The notes beneath the pieces were generated by a model. That model had not been told where the DNA came from. It saw nothing but the letters and a program-made list of their open reading frames with translations, and did no database searches. From Lineus longissimus (Eukaryota > Nemertea > Pilidiophora > Heteronemertea > Lineidae), in NCBI RefSeq assembly GCF_910592395.1, contig NC_088312.1, positions 11,408,001-11,472,000 on the forward strand: DNA of 64,000 bases, read 5' to 3'. A program made the position numbers and the translations under genes. This document shows, piece by piece, positions 8,902-18,103 of this stretch (the stretch's first letter is position 1; each line of letters begins with the position of its first letter).

Positions 8902-9174
8902 ACGACTTCAGTACTACTGGAACGGTTACATTTTCCTAGTTTTGCTACAGAACTTCAAGCAAAGCTTGCTGCCCATGTACAGGTTCATTCCGGAAAATCT
9001 TCACACCCATGTTTGGTTTGCCATAAAGAATTTCGTGACGGCTGGAAATTGAAACGACATATGACTGTCCACACTGGAGAGAAACCATTTGAATGTGAAA
9101 TTTGCGGGAGATGTTTTTCTGTTAAAAGTAACCTGAGGGTACATCAAGTGACCCATATGAAAATGAACTTGTAG
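8902..9174 (+). CDS. Zinc-finger terminal exon 12 of unit 1 (2 fingers)
   Basis: Opens ACG ACT TCA GTA in phase 0 after atatcttgcag. The first finger has kept its helix and both histidines (ELQAKLAAHVQVH) but lost both cysteines (FPSFATE). Working fingers: DGWKLKR and VKSNLRV, with HTGEKPF. It ends HMKMNL, TAG. The terminal finger groups with that of exons 8350 and 9414 (VxSxL helix), distinct from the QKxNM type used elsewhere in unit 1. Confidence 0.9.
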   Translation, partial: TTSVLLERLHFPSFATELQAKLAAHVQVHSGKSSHPCLVCHKEFRDGWKLKRHMTVHTGEKPFECEICGRCFSVKSNLRVHQVTHMKMNL

Positions 9175-9413
9175 AGATACTGAGAGAGGGCATGGATCTG
9201 TGGAAAGTATTCCCGGCGATGTTTGGGTTCGGAGCACACGTGACGACATATCAGCTGACCCATGTAGGGAAATCTGATTTTTAGGGACAGTTCTGGAATA
9301 TTGGATGGTTGTTGTTCATTCATTGTGGAGTACATATTTTGCATTTATGCAATGTTCATTCACTGCATCAAAAAACATTGTGGTACTGACTTCAATATTT
9401 TTGTATCTTGCAG

Positions 9414-9686
9414 ATTTCTTATAAAACTGCAAAGGAATGGAAGAAATGTCGTATTTGTGGAAAGACTCCGGCAAATCTTACTGCCCATTTGCGGATTCAT
9501 TCTGGAGAGGCACCGTATCCTTGCTCCGTCTGTAATAAAGGATTTTTCGACAACTGGAAATTAACCCAACATATGAGGGTCCATACGGGAGAGAAACCAT
9601 ATAAATGTCGAATTTGTGGAAAATGTTTTTCTGTTAAAAGTACTCTCAATACACATCAGATAACTCATATGAAACTTGACTTATAG
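9414..9686 (+). CDS. Zinc-finger terminal exon 13 of unit 1 (2 fingers plus a short one)
   Basis: Starts ATT TCT TAT AAA ACT in phase 0 after tatcttgcag. Finger 1 is three residues short (CRICGKTPANLTAHLRIH, nine residues between Cys and His instead of twelve). Compared with exon 8350, the missing residues are those around the core aromatic. Fingers 2 and 3 are normal, with helices DNWKLTQ and VKSTLNT. It ends HMKLDL, TAG. Confidence 0.9.
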   Translation: MSYKTAKEWKKCRICGKTPANLTAHLRIHSGEAPYPCSVCNKGFFDNWKLTQHMRVHTGEKPYKCRICGKCFSVKSTLNTHQITHMKLDL

Positions 9687-10209
9687 GGAGCGTGGATTGC
9701 ATTGAATTGTCAGGGAAATATGAAATTATTATTTCTTGGTATGTTCAGAGTTCACGTGCGCTTGGAATTGAAGAAATTACATGTTTGAATACCAAGGGCA
9801 TGTAAGACAAAAGACTCCTGTGACTGCAGTCTCATTAAATGACTGACATAAAATTCTATTGGGTGACTCTTTTTGTATTTGACTGAGACCAAAGGTTCTT
9901 CTGTATTCTGATGACTTAAAACTACATGTATGTCCAGGGGGTGGCTTGGATAGAATCTTGTTTTCAGACACCAGACATTTCGGAAGAGTTTGGTCTGATA
10001 AACCTTAACTTGAGAACTTGATCTGGGATCAGAGATTCGTTTCAGGATTTAGGAACTGAATATCCAGTTGAAGGTTAATGTTATTCTTAGTCTTATAGTG
10101 AGCTTTACTCATTTCTCTTCTAGATTTATTTTATGGTCCTTTCCACAAGAAAGTCCACATTAAAATGAAAGAAATGACAAAACTGACTGTAGAATTTTAT
10201 ATCTTGCAG

Positions 10210-10419
10210 ATGTATGATGTTGCCAGGAAGAACTCATGGAGATCATTTAAATGTGGAATGTGCCCAAAAGAATTTCATTCTAATTCTGACTTAGTTCGAC
10301 ATATGAGGGTCCATACAGGAGAGAAACCATATAAATGTAATATTTGCGGGAAAATGTTTTCCCAGAAAGGTAGCGTGAAGGTACACCAGTTGACTCATAT
10401 TGACACATTGATGATGTGA
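10210..10419 (+). CDS. Zinc-finger terminal exon 14 of unit 1 (2 fingers)
   Basis: A short exon of 70 codons opening ATG TAT GAT GTT in phase 0 after tatatcttgcag. The 17-residue leader has no first-finger remnant. Fingers: CGMCPKEF with helix SNSDLVR, and CNICGKMF with helix QKGSVKV. Tail HIDTLMM, TGA. It is a tandem duplicate of the next exon at 10489, only 69 bp downstream. Confidence 0.9.
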   Translation: MYDVARKNSWRSFKCGMCPKEFHSNSDLVRHMRVHTGEKPYKCNICGKMFSQKGSVKVHQLTHIDTLMM

Positions 10420-10488
10420 ACTATTGATGAAGCCACAATGGCAATGCAAGAAACTACCAAATTGACTTTAGAATTTTATATCTTGCAG

Positions 10489-10713
10489 AAAAGGGAGATG
10501 CTTGAAGTTTCTGATGGCATGGCCAGGACGAGGAGGAAAGCATTCAAATGTTCCATGTGCCCGAGGGCATTTCTTTTCAATTCTGAATTTGTGCGACATT
10601 TGAGGGTCCATACAGGAGAGAAACCATATGCCTGCAATATTTGTGGAAAAAGGTTCTCAAAGAAAAGTAATATGAAGAGTCATCAAATTATCCATATTAA
10701 TCGTTACTTGTAG
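10489..10713 (+). CDS. Zinc-finger terminal exon 15 of unit 1 (2 fingers)
   Basis: Phase-0 start AAA AGG GAG ATG after tatatcttgcag. The acceptor is just 69 bp beyond the preceding stop, and its 30-bp upstream sequence is nearly the same as that of exon 10210. Fingers: CSMCPRAF, helix FNSEFVR, and CNICGKRF, helix KKSNMKS. It ends HINRYL, TAG. A basic stretch (ARTRRKAF) precedes the first finger. No remnant of an extra N-terminal finger is seen. Confidence 0.9.
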   Translation, partial: KREMLEVSDGMARTRRKAFKCSMCPRAFLFNSEFVRHLRVHTGEKPYACNICGKRFSKKSNMKSHQIIHINRYL

Positions 10714-10944
10714 AGATTATTTCTCATCTGAAGATCATGTCGGATGTTTGTCTGATTTTGTGGTGATGGTAATATATATTTCTAACCACGAAGCTTGTCC
10801 TGGTTTCTCTGCATGAATGATGATTGTAATTGTTGATGTAGCAAGAATACAAGGGAGGAATTACTATTTGTACATGTAAATGATTATTTTTTACAGGGAT
10901 TATTTTCCATCATCAAAACTGAAATAAAAGTGAGAGAAAAAGCA

Positions 10945-11563
10945 GTATTTATTTATTCAAAAACCCCATAACTGAGGACATTACAGTAACAATACATAGC
11001 AGGACATACAAATGTGACTCGCTCTACCAAAACTAGGCGCTTGTCGCATCTGAACTTGACAGATTGATACGGACTTGTTTGTGAAATCTATTACAAACTG
11101 ACATTTCACAAAAGGTCTACAATAGGGAAATGAACAACAAGTCCGTATCAACCTGTCAAGTTCAGATGCGACAAGCGCCTAGTTTTGGTAGAGCGAGTCA
11201 CAAATATACAATCTTTTAAAAACCAGTTAAATACATTGTACCCAACACCCTAGGGCCAACCCGGCACAAAACATGGCCATCGTAGGCCTATGAGGCCTTT
11301 GCTAAGAGACAAACAAGCTTATGGTGCAGTGATGCTTTACGGTTGTAACTATCAGAGAAAATAAGAGACCGTATGTAATCTTCAATTCCATCAGGAGATG
11401 AGGCTTCCACTTGATTTTTATTTATGCCGAAAATAAGATCCGAGGGAGACTGACCACTTCCAATAATTCTGCCAAGCAACGTGTGAGGGTTGAACTGGCC
11501 AGTAATTATATATCTGGACAAAAGTGTACAACACAACCGAGAGCTGGGTGACTCACCACTCAT
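10945..11563 (-). mobile_element. LINE-like 3' end fragment
   Basis: On the minus strand an open stretch (11288-11563) is followed by a 3' region ending in cagttatggggtttttg and a TAAATAAATA-type tail at about 10945-10960, the usual finish of a non-LTR retrotransposon. No catalytic motif is included. A foldback MITE (11013-11202) sits inside it, so the LINE insertion is older. Assignment to a clade is not possible from this fragment. Confidence 0.45.
11013..11202. mobile_element. Foldback MITE, TGTGACTCGCTC family
   Basis: Long inverted arms (tgtgactcgctctaccaaaa... and its complement) flank a small loop, and almost the whole 190 bp folds on itself. A second, longer copy is at 56760-56982. 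The phrase tagggaaatgaacaacaagt links it distantly to the TGTGACCC MITEs. No coding capacity. Confidence 0.85.
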
Positions 11564-11603
11564 TATTCTCGTAATACAGATTTTGCGTTATTACATCTTG
11601 CAG

Positions 11604-11914
11604 ATTTTAAAACTTCTTTGAAGAGATTATGGCAATGCTCTACATGTGATAGGTCCTTCACATCTTCTCATTCACTAGAGGTTCATAACCGGCGACATAC
11701 AGGAGAGCACCCGTTTCATTGTTCAGTCTGTAAGAAGGGATTTGTTAAAAAGAATGATCTAGATAGACATATGAGGGTCCCCACGGGAGAGAAACCATTT
11801 CCATGTAATTGTAACAGTTGTGGGCAAAGATTTTCCATTAAAAGTTATATGAATATGCACCAACTGACTCCTATTGGGCATAAGAATAAATGGAATACAA
11901 AGCTTATGATATAA
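11604..11914 (+). pseudogene. Zinc-finger exon losing function (phase break, lost ligands)
   Basis: Acceptor tacatcttgcag is followed by 14 nt before the open frame, so phase-0 splicing reads ATT TTA AAA CTT CTT TGA and stops. Paralogues suggest one base was lost right after the acceptor. The downstream frame (11618-11914) holds finger 1 (helix SSHSLEV), finger 2 with the last zinc His replaced by Pro (HMRVP), and finger 3 with altered Cys spacing (CNCNSC) and a Pro at the last His. It could be used only by a splice in another phase. Confidence 0.75.
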
Positions 11915-11927
11915 TTTTAGAGATTGT

Positions 11928-12104
11928 AGTAGAACCTCTCTATTAAGGACACCCTCGGGACTGACAAGTGCTGTCCTTAATAGTGAGCTGTCCTGATTAG
12001 AGTGATCAAATTGAATAGAAACAACCAATTTGGGACCACAACTAGTGTCCTCAATAGAGAGGTTATCCTTAGTAGAGAGGGGTCCACTATTGGAGGTTCC
12101 ACTG
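11928..12104. mobile_element. pogo-like MITE (copy 1)
   Basis: Begins gtagaacctctctattaagg, ends ggaggttccactg, flanked by TA on the right. Two more copies are at 12258-12417 and 19615-19807. The terminal pattern CAGTRGAACCTC with TA duplication is typical of pogo/Tigger-type elements; the superfamily assignment is inference. Confidence 0.75.
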
Positions 12105-12257
12105 TATAATGTCAATTGCATGTTCTTGGAGGCTACTTTGTTCTAATAATGTCTTGGAATCGTGGGAATTTCTTAATTGATACATAATGTGTAATTTTAT
12201 GCTGTAATTTCTTATGATTACTCCGTTTGTAAGAAAATATTTTGTACTGTTCATATA

Positions 12258-12417
12258 CAGTAGAACCTCTCGATTAAGGACACCCTCGGGACTGACAAGT
12301 GCTGTCCTCAACAGAGAGGTGTCCTGATTAGAGAGGTAAAATTAAATGGAAACGACCAATTAGGGACCAAAACTAGTGTCCTCAATAGAGAGGTGTCCGC
12401 TAAGGGAGGTTCCACTG
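12258..12417. mobile_element. pogo-like MITE (copy 2)
   Basis: The cleanest of the three copies: CAGTAGAACCTCTC at the left, GGGAGGTTCCACTG at the right, TA on both sides. It is 160 bp with no coding sequence and lies 153 bp from copy 1. Confidence 0.8.
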
Positions 12418-13211
12418 TATAGCTAAAGCGTTATATGCTGATAATTTTGTGCTGTCACATAATTTTCCTATTGAACTCTTAGGAGTGAAAGTTTTCTAAA
12501 ACGGGGGCATTTGTATCCCAATTCTTTTGTATAAAGTCATTCTCAGTATGTGGAAAACATATCGTGGTATTCTTTTATTTTCCCTGTCTACATATAATTT
12601 CAAAAAAACTGTTTAGCACATTTACTTAATAAAGTTTTGATAAGAATATAAGTACAAGTATTGTTGTTAAGTGTGTTTTACGCTTGTTTGTAATTTTGAT
12701 GGAATGGACACTCGAAGGAGGCATCCTAGGAATTACTGATGGCCATTAAGGATGTATAGTTGCAGACCCGGGTTGCAGAGTGCTGAGACTGAAGTTCTGG
12801 GAGTGCACCAATCAAAAAACTATATGCAAATTGCTAGTGTGCAGTGCACTTTAGAATTGTAACTTTTGGACCCTTGCAAAGGAATCCTCTGTTTACATTT
12901 ATGTGCCAGCAGTGCTGTGCCTTTCAAACTGTAGCCTTGTCCAAGGTCCTGCCCAGAGAAGTGTTTAGTTAACAATGAAGAAGAAACAAAAATCTGTGTC
13001 AGTGAATGGGTTTCTTGCGCCAATATCTATGAAAAGTGAGTGTATATTCCCCCCCCCCATGAAGTAAGTTTTCCTTGGAGCTACACATTGCCTCTCATGG
13101 GGAGGACGTACTGATCATCACAGAGCATGTGGTTATTGATATCAACCCACATCATTTTAAAAATGTATTGGGCATGTCGTATCTGATCAGAAATTATTTT
13201 TATACTTGCAG
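12418..13211 (+). other. Intronic spacer
   Basis: AT-rich, no finger remnants and no supported gene. A short run of C occurs at about 13050-13057. The region ends in the pyrimidine tract tatacttgcag of the next exon. Confidence 0.4.
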
Positions 13212-13520
13212 TTCATGTCAGGCGGTCGGTGCCCATTGGAGTCGAGAAATGCATCAGCTGATGTGAATCAATATTCTGTCCCTGGATTCACCTTGACCGC
13301 CCCAGAAAATCTGAACAGCCTTTTGACGGCAACTTCTGGAGGACATTCCAGCATATTTAAGTGTCATATTTGTCAGAAAACCTTCTCACAAAGTGGTAAT
13401 CTCAAGCGACACATTCGCATCCACACAGGAGAGAAACCATTTAAATGTAGAATTTGTGGGAAAGGATTTGCACAGAGTAGTCATGTGAAGGCACACATGC
13501 TGGTTCATATGAAGTTTTAA
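13212..13520 (+). CDS. Zinc-finger terminal exon 16 of unit 1 (2 fingers)
   Basis: Opens TTC ATG TCA GGC in phase 0 after tatacttgcag. About 50 residues of Ser/Asn-rich spacer precede two canonical fingers, helices QSGNLKR and QSSHVKA, linked by HTGEKPF. It ends [11 protein letters not shown]. From here to 18541 the terminal fingers switch from the HQxTHMKL to the HMxVHxK end type, a distinct sub-family of exons. Confidence 0.9.
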   Translation, partial: FMSGGRCPLESRNASADVNQYSVPGFTLTAPENLNSLLTATSGGHSSIFKCHICQKTFSQSGNLKRHIRIHTGEKPFKCRICGKGFAQSSHVKAHMLVHMKF

Positions 13521-13755
13521 CGTGCTGGTGAGTCTTATCCCGCGGCTGGTGAAATCAGCTCAGTTCAACTCAACATAATCAATGAATGTAAGCTCACTGT
13601 GCAGAAATGTTATACTCAAGTTTATAGAATAATTTTGTTGGGAGACAACAGTCTGCATGCAACCTTCTACATGTATTTATATCACCCCTCAACATCTTTA
13701 CAAAATGGTATTGGCATGTCTTATGGGATCAGAAACATACTTTTCGTTCTTACAG

Positions 13756-14034
13756 TTACTTTGTGGCAATCAAAATCCTTCGGAGTCGAGAATGACGTCA
13801 AGTGACGCCAACCGGCCTGAGTATCGTGTTCATGGATTCATATCTATCCTTCCTGGAAATCAGCAAGTCTGCGTAAAGCCAGATTTGAAACAAAACTTTC
13901 TCACAATGGGTTCATCTGACTATACGCATATGCGGGTCCATACAGGAGAGAAACCATTTAAATGCAGAATCTGTGGAATAGGTTTTACGCAGAGTGGGAA
14001 CATGAAGTCACACATGCTGGTTTATATGAAGTGA
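13756..14034 (+). CDS. Zinc-finger terminal exon 17 of unit 1 (degenerate, one finger)
   Basis: Phase-0 start TTA CTT TGT GGC after gttcttacag, open for 92 codons. Spacer parts ([15 protein letters not shown]) match exon 13212. The first finger is reduced to [10 protein letters not shown]. The remaining finger ([10 protein letters not shown], helix QSGNMKS) ends HMLVY, so its last zinc ligand is Tyr. The frame is intact but zinc binding is doubtful; either an early pseudogene or a variant with no strong DNA binding. AATAAA at 14240-14245. Confidence 0.7.
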   Translation, partial: LLCGNQNPSESRMTSSDANRPEYRVHGFISILPGNQQVCVKPDLKQNFLTMGSSDYTHMRVHTGEKPFKCRICGIGFTQSGNMKSHMLVYMK

Positions 14035-14364
14035 TTACGGTAACTGTTTTGTGGTTGGAGACAAAGACTGGGTAATGACTTGACACTCGACCCTGTTCCT
14101 GTTGCCACTTAGATTGGCCTGATGCTGTATAAGGCATTGCGCTGCTCCACTCTATTCACATGCTTTATTAGGGGTTGCCTTCAGTGGAGAAATTTGATGT
14201 TGTGTGATGTGTATTCCTGTCAAAACCTTTTGTGTTTACAATAAAAATTAATTGAATTTGCAAAATCTTGGTGTCTATTATCTCTTTATACTGATTATTT
14301 TCATATCCTTTAAAAATACTCATATGATTCCAATGCATTCGTCAACACTATGAAAGCCAACATT

Positions 14365-14515
14365 CCCTACTAAAAAAATTACCTTAGACTAGGGTACTAG
14401 GGTACTAGGGTACTAGGCTAGGGTACTAGGGTAATTTGGCCCGTTCCTCATTTACCCTACAATACCCTACAAATACCTTGCAGTACCTCAGCCAAGACTA
14501 AGTTTTTTAATAGGG
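14365..14515. mobile_element. MITE, CCCTACTAAAAAAATTACC family (copy 1)
   Basis: Starts ccctactaaaaaaattacct, ends ttttttaataggg, with interior cataccctacaaataccttg-like sequence shared with 61954-62107. This copy has an expanded ggtactagggtactag microsatellite at 14393-14432. Confidence 0.7.
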
Positions 14516-14634
14516 TAATTCTTTCCTTTATCCACAGGAAGATCTCCTACCCAAGACAGTCAAACCTTCTTCAAAACTTTCATATGAGATTTATAATTTG
14601 AAATTACCAATACTTTTTGTTGACTCTTTTTCAG

Positions 14635-14973
14635 TTTGGCCTCAGAAGAATTCAGGAGAGTAGTTCGGATCCTCAGCAACACAGCAAAAGCAGTTTTCTG
14701 AATGATTCAAGAAAAGTCCACTTCCAAGGCAAAGACCGCTGTAAAATCTGTAAAAGAATTGTCACCAATGTCGGAGTCCATATGCTAACTCATACAGGAC
14801 TAAAAGCACATGCATGCGACTTTTGTGGGAAACATTTTGCACGCAAGGATAACTTGAAGCATCATAGAATGATCCACACAGGAGAGAAACCTTACGTTTG
14901 TTCCATTTGTGGGAAAGGTTTTAATCAGATGACTCCCTTGAAGGGGCATATGATAGTTCATCTGAAGAAGTGA
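14635..14973 (+). CDS. Zinc-finger terminal exon 18 of unit 1 (2 fingers plus a short one)
   Basis: Starts TTT GGC CTC AGA in phase 0 after ctctttttcag. The first finger is short (CKICKRIVTNVGVHMLTH, nine residues between Cys and His). It is followed by canonical fingers with helices RKDNLKH and QMTPLKG. The first linker is TGLKAHA, the second HTGEKPY. Ends HLKK, TGA. It forms a sub-family with the exons at 15890 and 17141, all with the same short finger. Confidence 0.92.
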   Translation, partial: FGLRRIQESSSDPQQHSKSSFLNDSRKVHFQGKDRCKICKRIVTNVGVHMLTHTGLKAHACDFCGKHFARKDNLKHHRMIHTGEKPYVCSICGKGFNQMTPLKGHMIVHLKK

Positions 14974-15354
14974 CAGCAAGAGTAGTTCCTTAGGTATTTC
15001 TTCCTTATTCGAGCTTCCTTGATTTCTGAAATCGGTGATGAAAAACATTTATTTTGATACATTAGATAGGTGGTAGCAGCAGACTTCGTTCTTTTCAGTT
15101 CACTTCTCAAACTTCTTGGCTGACATCTGGCTAGGGTTTGTTGAAAAAAGTATCTTTTTAGGTGACTTTCTAGCATATTCTATGATGGGCCCTGTGGGTC
15201 TGACTTGAACTAATGAGGAACCTGCACAACAAAACCTGCCAATAGGGGGCCCTGCAGGCAAGTGGACCATGGTTGTAATGAGAAGCCATTTCCCGGGTCA
15301 ATGATTATTGAATATTTCAGCAATTAATTACTCTACATGGGGAAATAGCACCAA

Positions 15355-15873
15355 AAATGTTGTTTTATTGGTCCTTAATTCTATGTTGATGAGTTTTAGG
15401 GAGAAAATCAACAAAACTTGATTTTAATGGAAAATGCACTGGAAGTGTACCTTTTAGTACTGGTGCTGCCATCTGGATTTTTAGTTTTGCTGGTTCCTGA
15501 TGATCAGAGCATCAAACGTTCCTCTTTTAGCAAAGACAAAGGTTGTTCAAAGGAATCAAAAGTCGGGTTATGATATGATGCTGTGATTTTTTCAAGTGAT
15601 TTATATACGCTCTAAAATGTTGTTTTATTGGTCCTTAATTCTATGTTGATGAGTTTTAGGGAGAAAATCAACAAAACTTGATTTTAATGGAAAATGCACT
15701 GGAAGTGTACCTTTTAGTACTGGTGCTGCCATCTGGATTTTTAGTTTTGCTGGTTCCTGATAATCAGAGCATCAAACGTTCCTCTTTTAGCAAAGACAAA
15801 GGTTGTTCAAAGGAATCAAAAGTCGGGTTATGATATGATGCTGTGATTTTTTCAAGTGATTTATATACGCTCT
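15355..15873. repeat. Recent tandem duplication, 260 bp x 2
   Basis: The segment from aaaatgttgttttattgg to ttatatacgctc occurs twice with period 260. I see only one substitution between the copies (gatgatcag versus gataatcag). The second copy abuts the pyrimidine tract of the exon at 15890. Non-coding. Confidence 0.95.
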
Positions 15874-15889
15874 TGTTTAATCGTTTCAG

Positions 15890-16237
15890 TATGATATGAG
15901 AAGAATGCAGGAGAGGGGTTCAAATCGTTGGCCTATAAACCCGCCTGGTGGAGAAATTTTTGGAGAGGATTTTATGCCGCGCGCATTCCAGGATAGGCAC
16001 TTTTGTAAAATCTGCCAGAAAGTCTTCACGAACCTTGAGACCCATATGCTCATCCATACAGGAGAGAAACCACATGCGTGTGACTTTTGCGGCAAACGTT
16101 TCACCCAGAAAACTAATCTGAAGCATCATAGAATGATTCACACAGGAGAGAAACCATATGTTTGTTCTATTTGTGGGAAAGGTTTTAATCAGATGACTCC
16201 CTTGAAGGGGCATATGATAGGACATAAAAAGAAGTGA
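15890..16237 (+). CDS. Zinc-finger terminal exon 19 of unit 1 (2 fingers plus a short one)
   Basis: Phase-0 start TAT GAT ATG AGA after aatcgtttcag. A 35-residue leader rich in Gly, Arg and Pro precedes the short finger [18 protein letters not shown]. Compared with a normal finger it keeps the core Phe and Leu but lacks three residues of the helix start. Two canonical fingers follow, helices QKTNLKH and QMTPLKG; the last is identical to that of exon 14635. Ends HKKK, TGA. Confidence 0.92.
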   Translation, partial: YDMRRMQERGSNRWPINPPGGEIFGEDFMPRAFQDRHFCKICQKVFTNLETHMLIHTGEKPHACDFCGKRFTQKTNLKHHRMIHTGEKPYVCSICGKGFNQMTPLKGHMIGHKKK

Positions 16238-16249
16238 TTTGAAGGAAAT

Positions 16250-16630
16250 TTTATCTTATTTTTCTCATGCCGAAGAGAAACCACATGGATGTGATATTTG
16301 TGAAAAATATTTCACTCGGAAGTATACTTTGAAGCATCACAGGGAGAAACCATATCTTTGTCATATGTGACCCGCCATGACGAAACAAGTCGCATGTCAC
16401 TCCGAGCTTGACAGGTTGAGACGGACGGTCGTACATTTCACTATTGTCTGCCTTTTGTGACATCTTGAGTACATCAATTTCTTCTATTATGTCCTGGTGT
16501 CATTTTAGGCTGTCATCTTCTATGCGACATGTGACTCATTTTGTCGTGGTGGGTCACATATTTGTTGAAAAGGTTTTGATCAGAAACCTCATTTGTGTCG
16601 ATACATGTTGGTTCATTTGAAAAAGTCATC
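16250..16630 (+). pseudogene. Relic finger block interrupted by a MITE
   Basis: Right after exon 15890-16237, remnants read GCDICEKYFTRKYTLKHH, then a shortened linker REKPYLCHI. A 193-bp MITE (16366-16558) interrupts the Cys-Cys loop. Beyond it the finger resumes as C, TGA stop, KGFDQKPHLCRYMLVHLKK. Stop codon, linker loss and insertion all rule out function. It looks like the 3' half of a duplicate of the 14635/15890 exon type. Confidence 0.75.
16366..16558 (+). mobile_element. MITE, TA-flanked, TGTGACCC family
   Basis: Begins TGTGACCCGCC and ends GTGGGTCACA with TA on both sides, and is inserted in a relic zinc finger. Internal ttcactattgtctgcctttt and catcaatttcttctattat are shared with 56152-56341. 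Confidence 0.85.
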
Positions 16631-17140
16631 CATACCAGCAGCAGCAAGAATACTTACTGGCAATTAATAATAACTTGGTAGATGATTCTTTAGATAAATA
16701 ATAGGTTGAATGATATTCTACTTAGAATTGAACGAATTGATATCAAAGACTTCTTTTTTTCAGCCTCGGCATGCAAGAAGTTTTGAGAAAGATATGCTAA
16801 CAAAAATATATAACACTTTATATTTTTGATGCTATATTATAGAATAGAGAGGTTCAGATTTTTATACCTCGAGAATAAGGTGGCCATTTTGACATTGGAT
16901 ATTGCATTGCCTGTTGTCAGTATTGCAATGAATCTGTTGACATGTGATAATGCCATCAACCAGAGAAAAAAAATCACCTTGTTCTAGTTTTCTGACCGAA
17001 ATCTTAGCCATTCTATTTACCATTCATCTCCCCTGGGGTAGTGTGTCATTTGTAAAACCACCCTCGTCAGCTTAGTTTTTGGGGCGACTTACTGCTGCTT
17101 TTCAAAGTAAGTAATCTTGTTTATGGTTGGCTCTTTTCAG
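16631..17140 (+). other. Intronic spacer
   Basis: No finger remnants. A pyrimidine tract with AG at about 16764 leads to an early stop and is not supported as an exon. Confidence 0.4.
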
Positions 17141-17488
17141 ATTTCTTTTAGAAGATTTCAGGAGGGCATCCCCAGCCCATGGAAATATCCATCTGGTAGG
17201 CCTTGTGGAGTGTTTCAAGAAGACACAGGCATTGGTGACAAGGAAAAGTACATCTGCAGCGTCTGCAACAAGTCTGTTACCAACATGAAAGTTCATATTC
17301 TGACTCATACCGGAGAGAAACCACATGCGTGTGATATATGTGGGAAACGCTTTGCTCAGAAAAATAATTTGAAACATCACAGAATGATTCATACAGGAGA
17401 GAAACCATATGTGTGTCCTACTTGTGGGAGAGGCTTCAATCAGCGGGCACACTTGAAGGGGCACATGATAGTCCACATGAATGAATGA
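17141..17488 (+). CDS. Zinc-finger terminal exon 20 of unit 1 (2 fingers plus a short one)
   Basis: Opens ATT TCT TTT AGA in phase 0 after ggctcttttcag. The leader SFRRFQEG resembles LRRIQES of exon 14635. The short finger CSVCNKSVTNMKVHILTH lacks the same three residues as its relatives but has Val at the core position. Canonical fingers: QKNNLKH and QRAHLKG, with HTGEKPH and HTGEKPY linkers. Ends HMNE, TGA. Confidence 0.92.
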   Translation: MSFRRFQEGIPSPWKYPSGRPCGVFQEDTGIGDKEKYICSVCNKSVTNMKVHILTHTGEKPHACDICGKRFAQKNNLKHHRMIHTGEKPYVCPTCGRGFNQRAHLKGHMIVHMNE

Positions 17489-18103
17489 TGAGTTCGACGT
17501 TATTTTCAAGGAGTTAGTGAGGGTTTTGTCAAGATGTTTGTTAGTGTATTGTCAAGATGTTTGTAAAAATAGTTTGAAAGTGTTTGTGAGGCTACTTTCG
17601 AAGTTTTGTCTTGGCTGTTAGATGGAGTGATCTGTACATGAGAAACAAATGGCAGCGAATCGTGTCGAATGTACGTTTGGTTTTAGGCATACAATATTGA
17701 TTTTGATAAATTGTTCTCAAAGGTGGTGTAAAATTCTGAAGCTCTTTTTTGTATCCCAAAGGCATGCTACATCCAAGTTCGAGATTCTGATGTGTAAATT
17801 GCTCTGCTGTGTTGTGTTCAGTCACAATTGTACTGCACTGAGTGTCAGGTTTAGAACATTGATCTGGAGAAAATCCATATGTGTGTTAAATTTGTAGGAA
17901 CAGTTTCAGTCAGAGCAGTGGCATTCTGAACCATTAAAGGTACTCCTCTCCTCTCCTCTTGGTGTAGCACAGTGCAGGTCATCGGACTGGATTCAAAACT
18001 TGAGGGTCAAGATGTAGCTGTGGGTACTCTGCATGAGTACCGTATCTGAATGTTTGTAGCTGTATACAATGTAATAATCAACAAAACTGTTCCCATTTTT
18101 CAG
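17489..18103 (+). other. Intronic spacer with a CTCTC microsatellite
   Basis: No coding remnant I trust. The phrase tgtcaagatgtttgtta is tandemly duplicated near 17527-17563, and a short ctcctctcctctcctctt tract occurs near 17943-17960. Confidence 0.4.
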
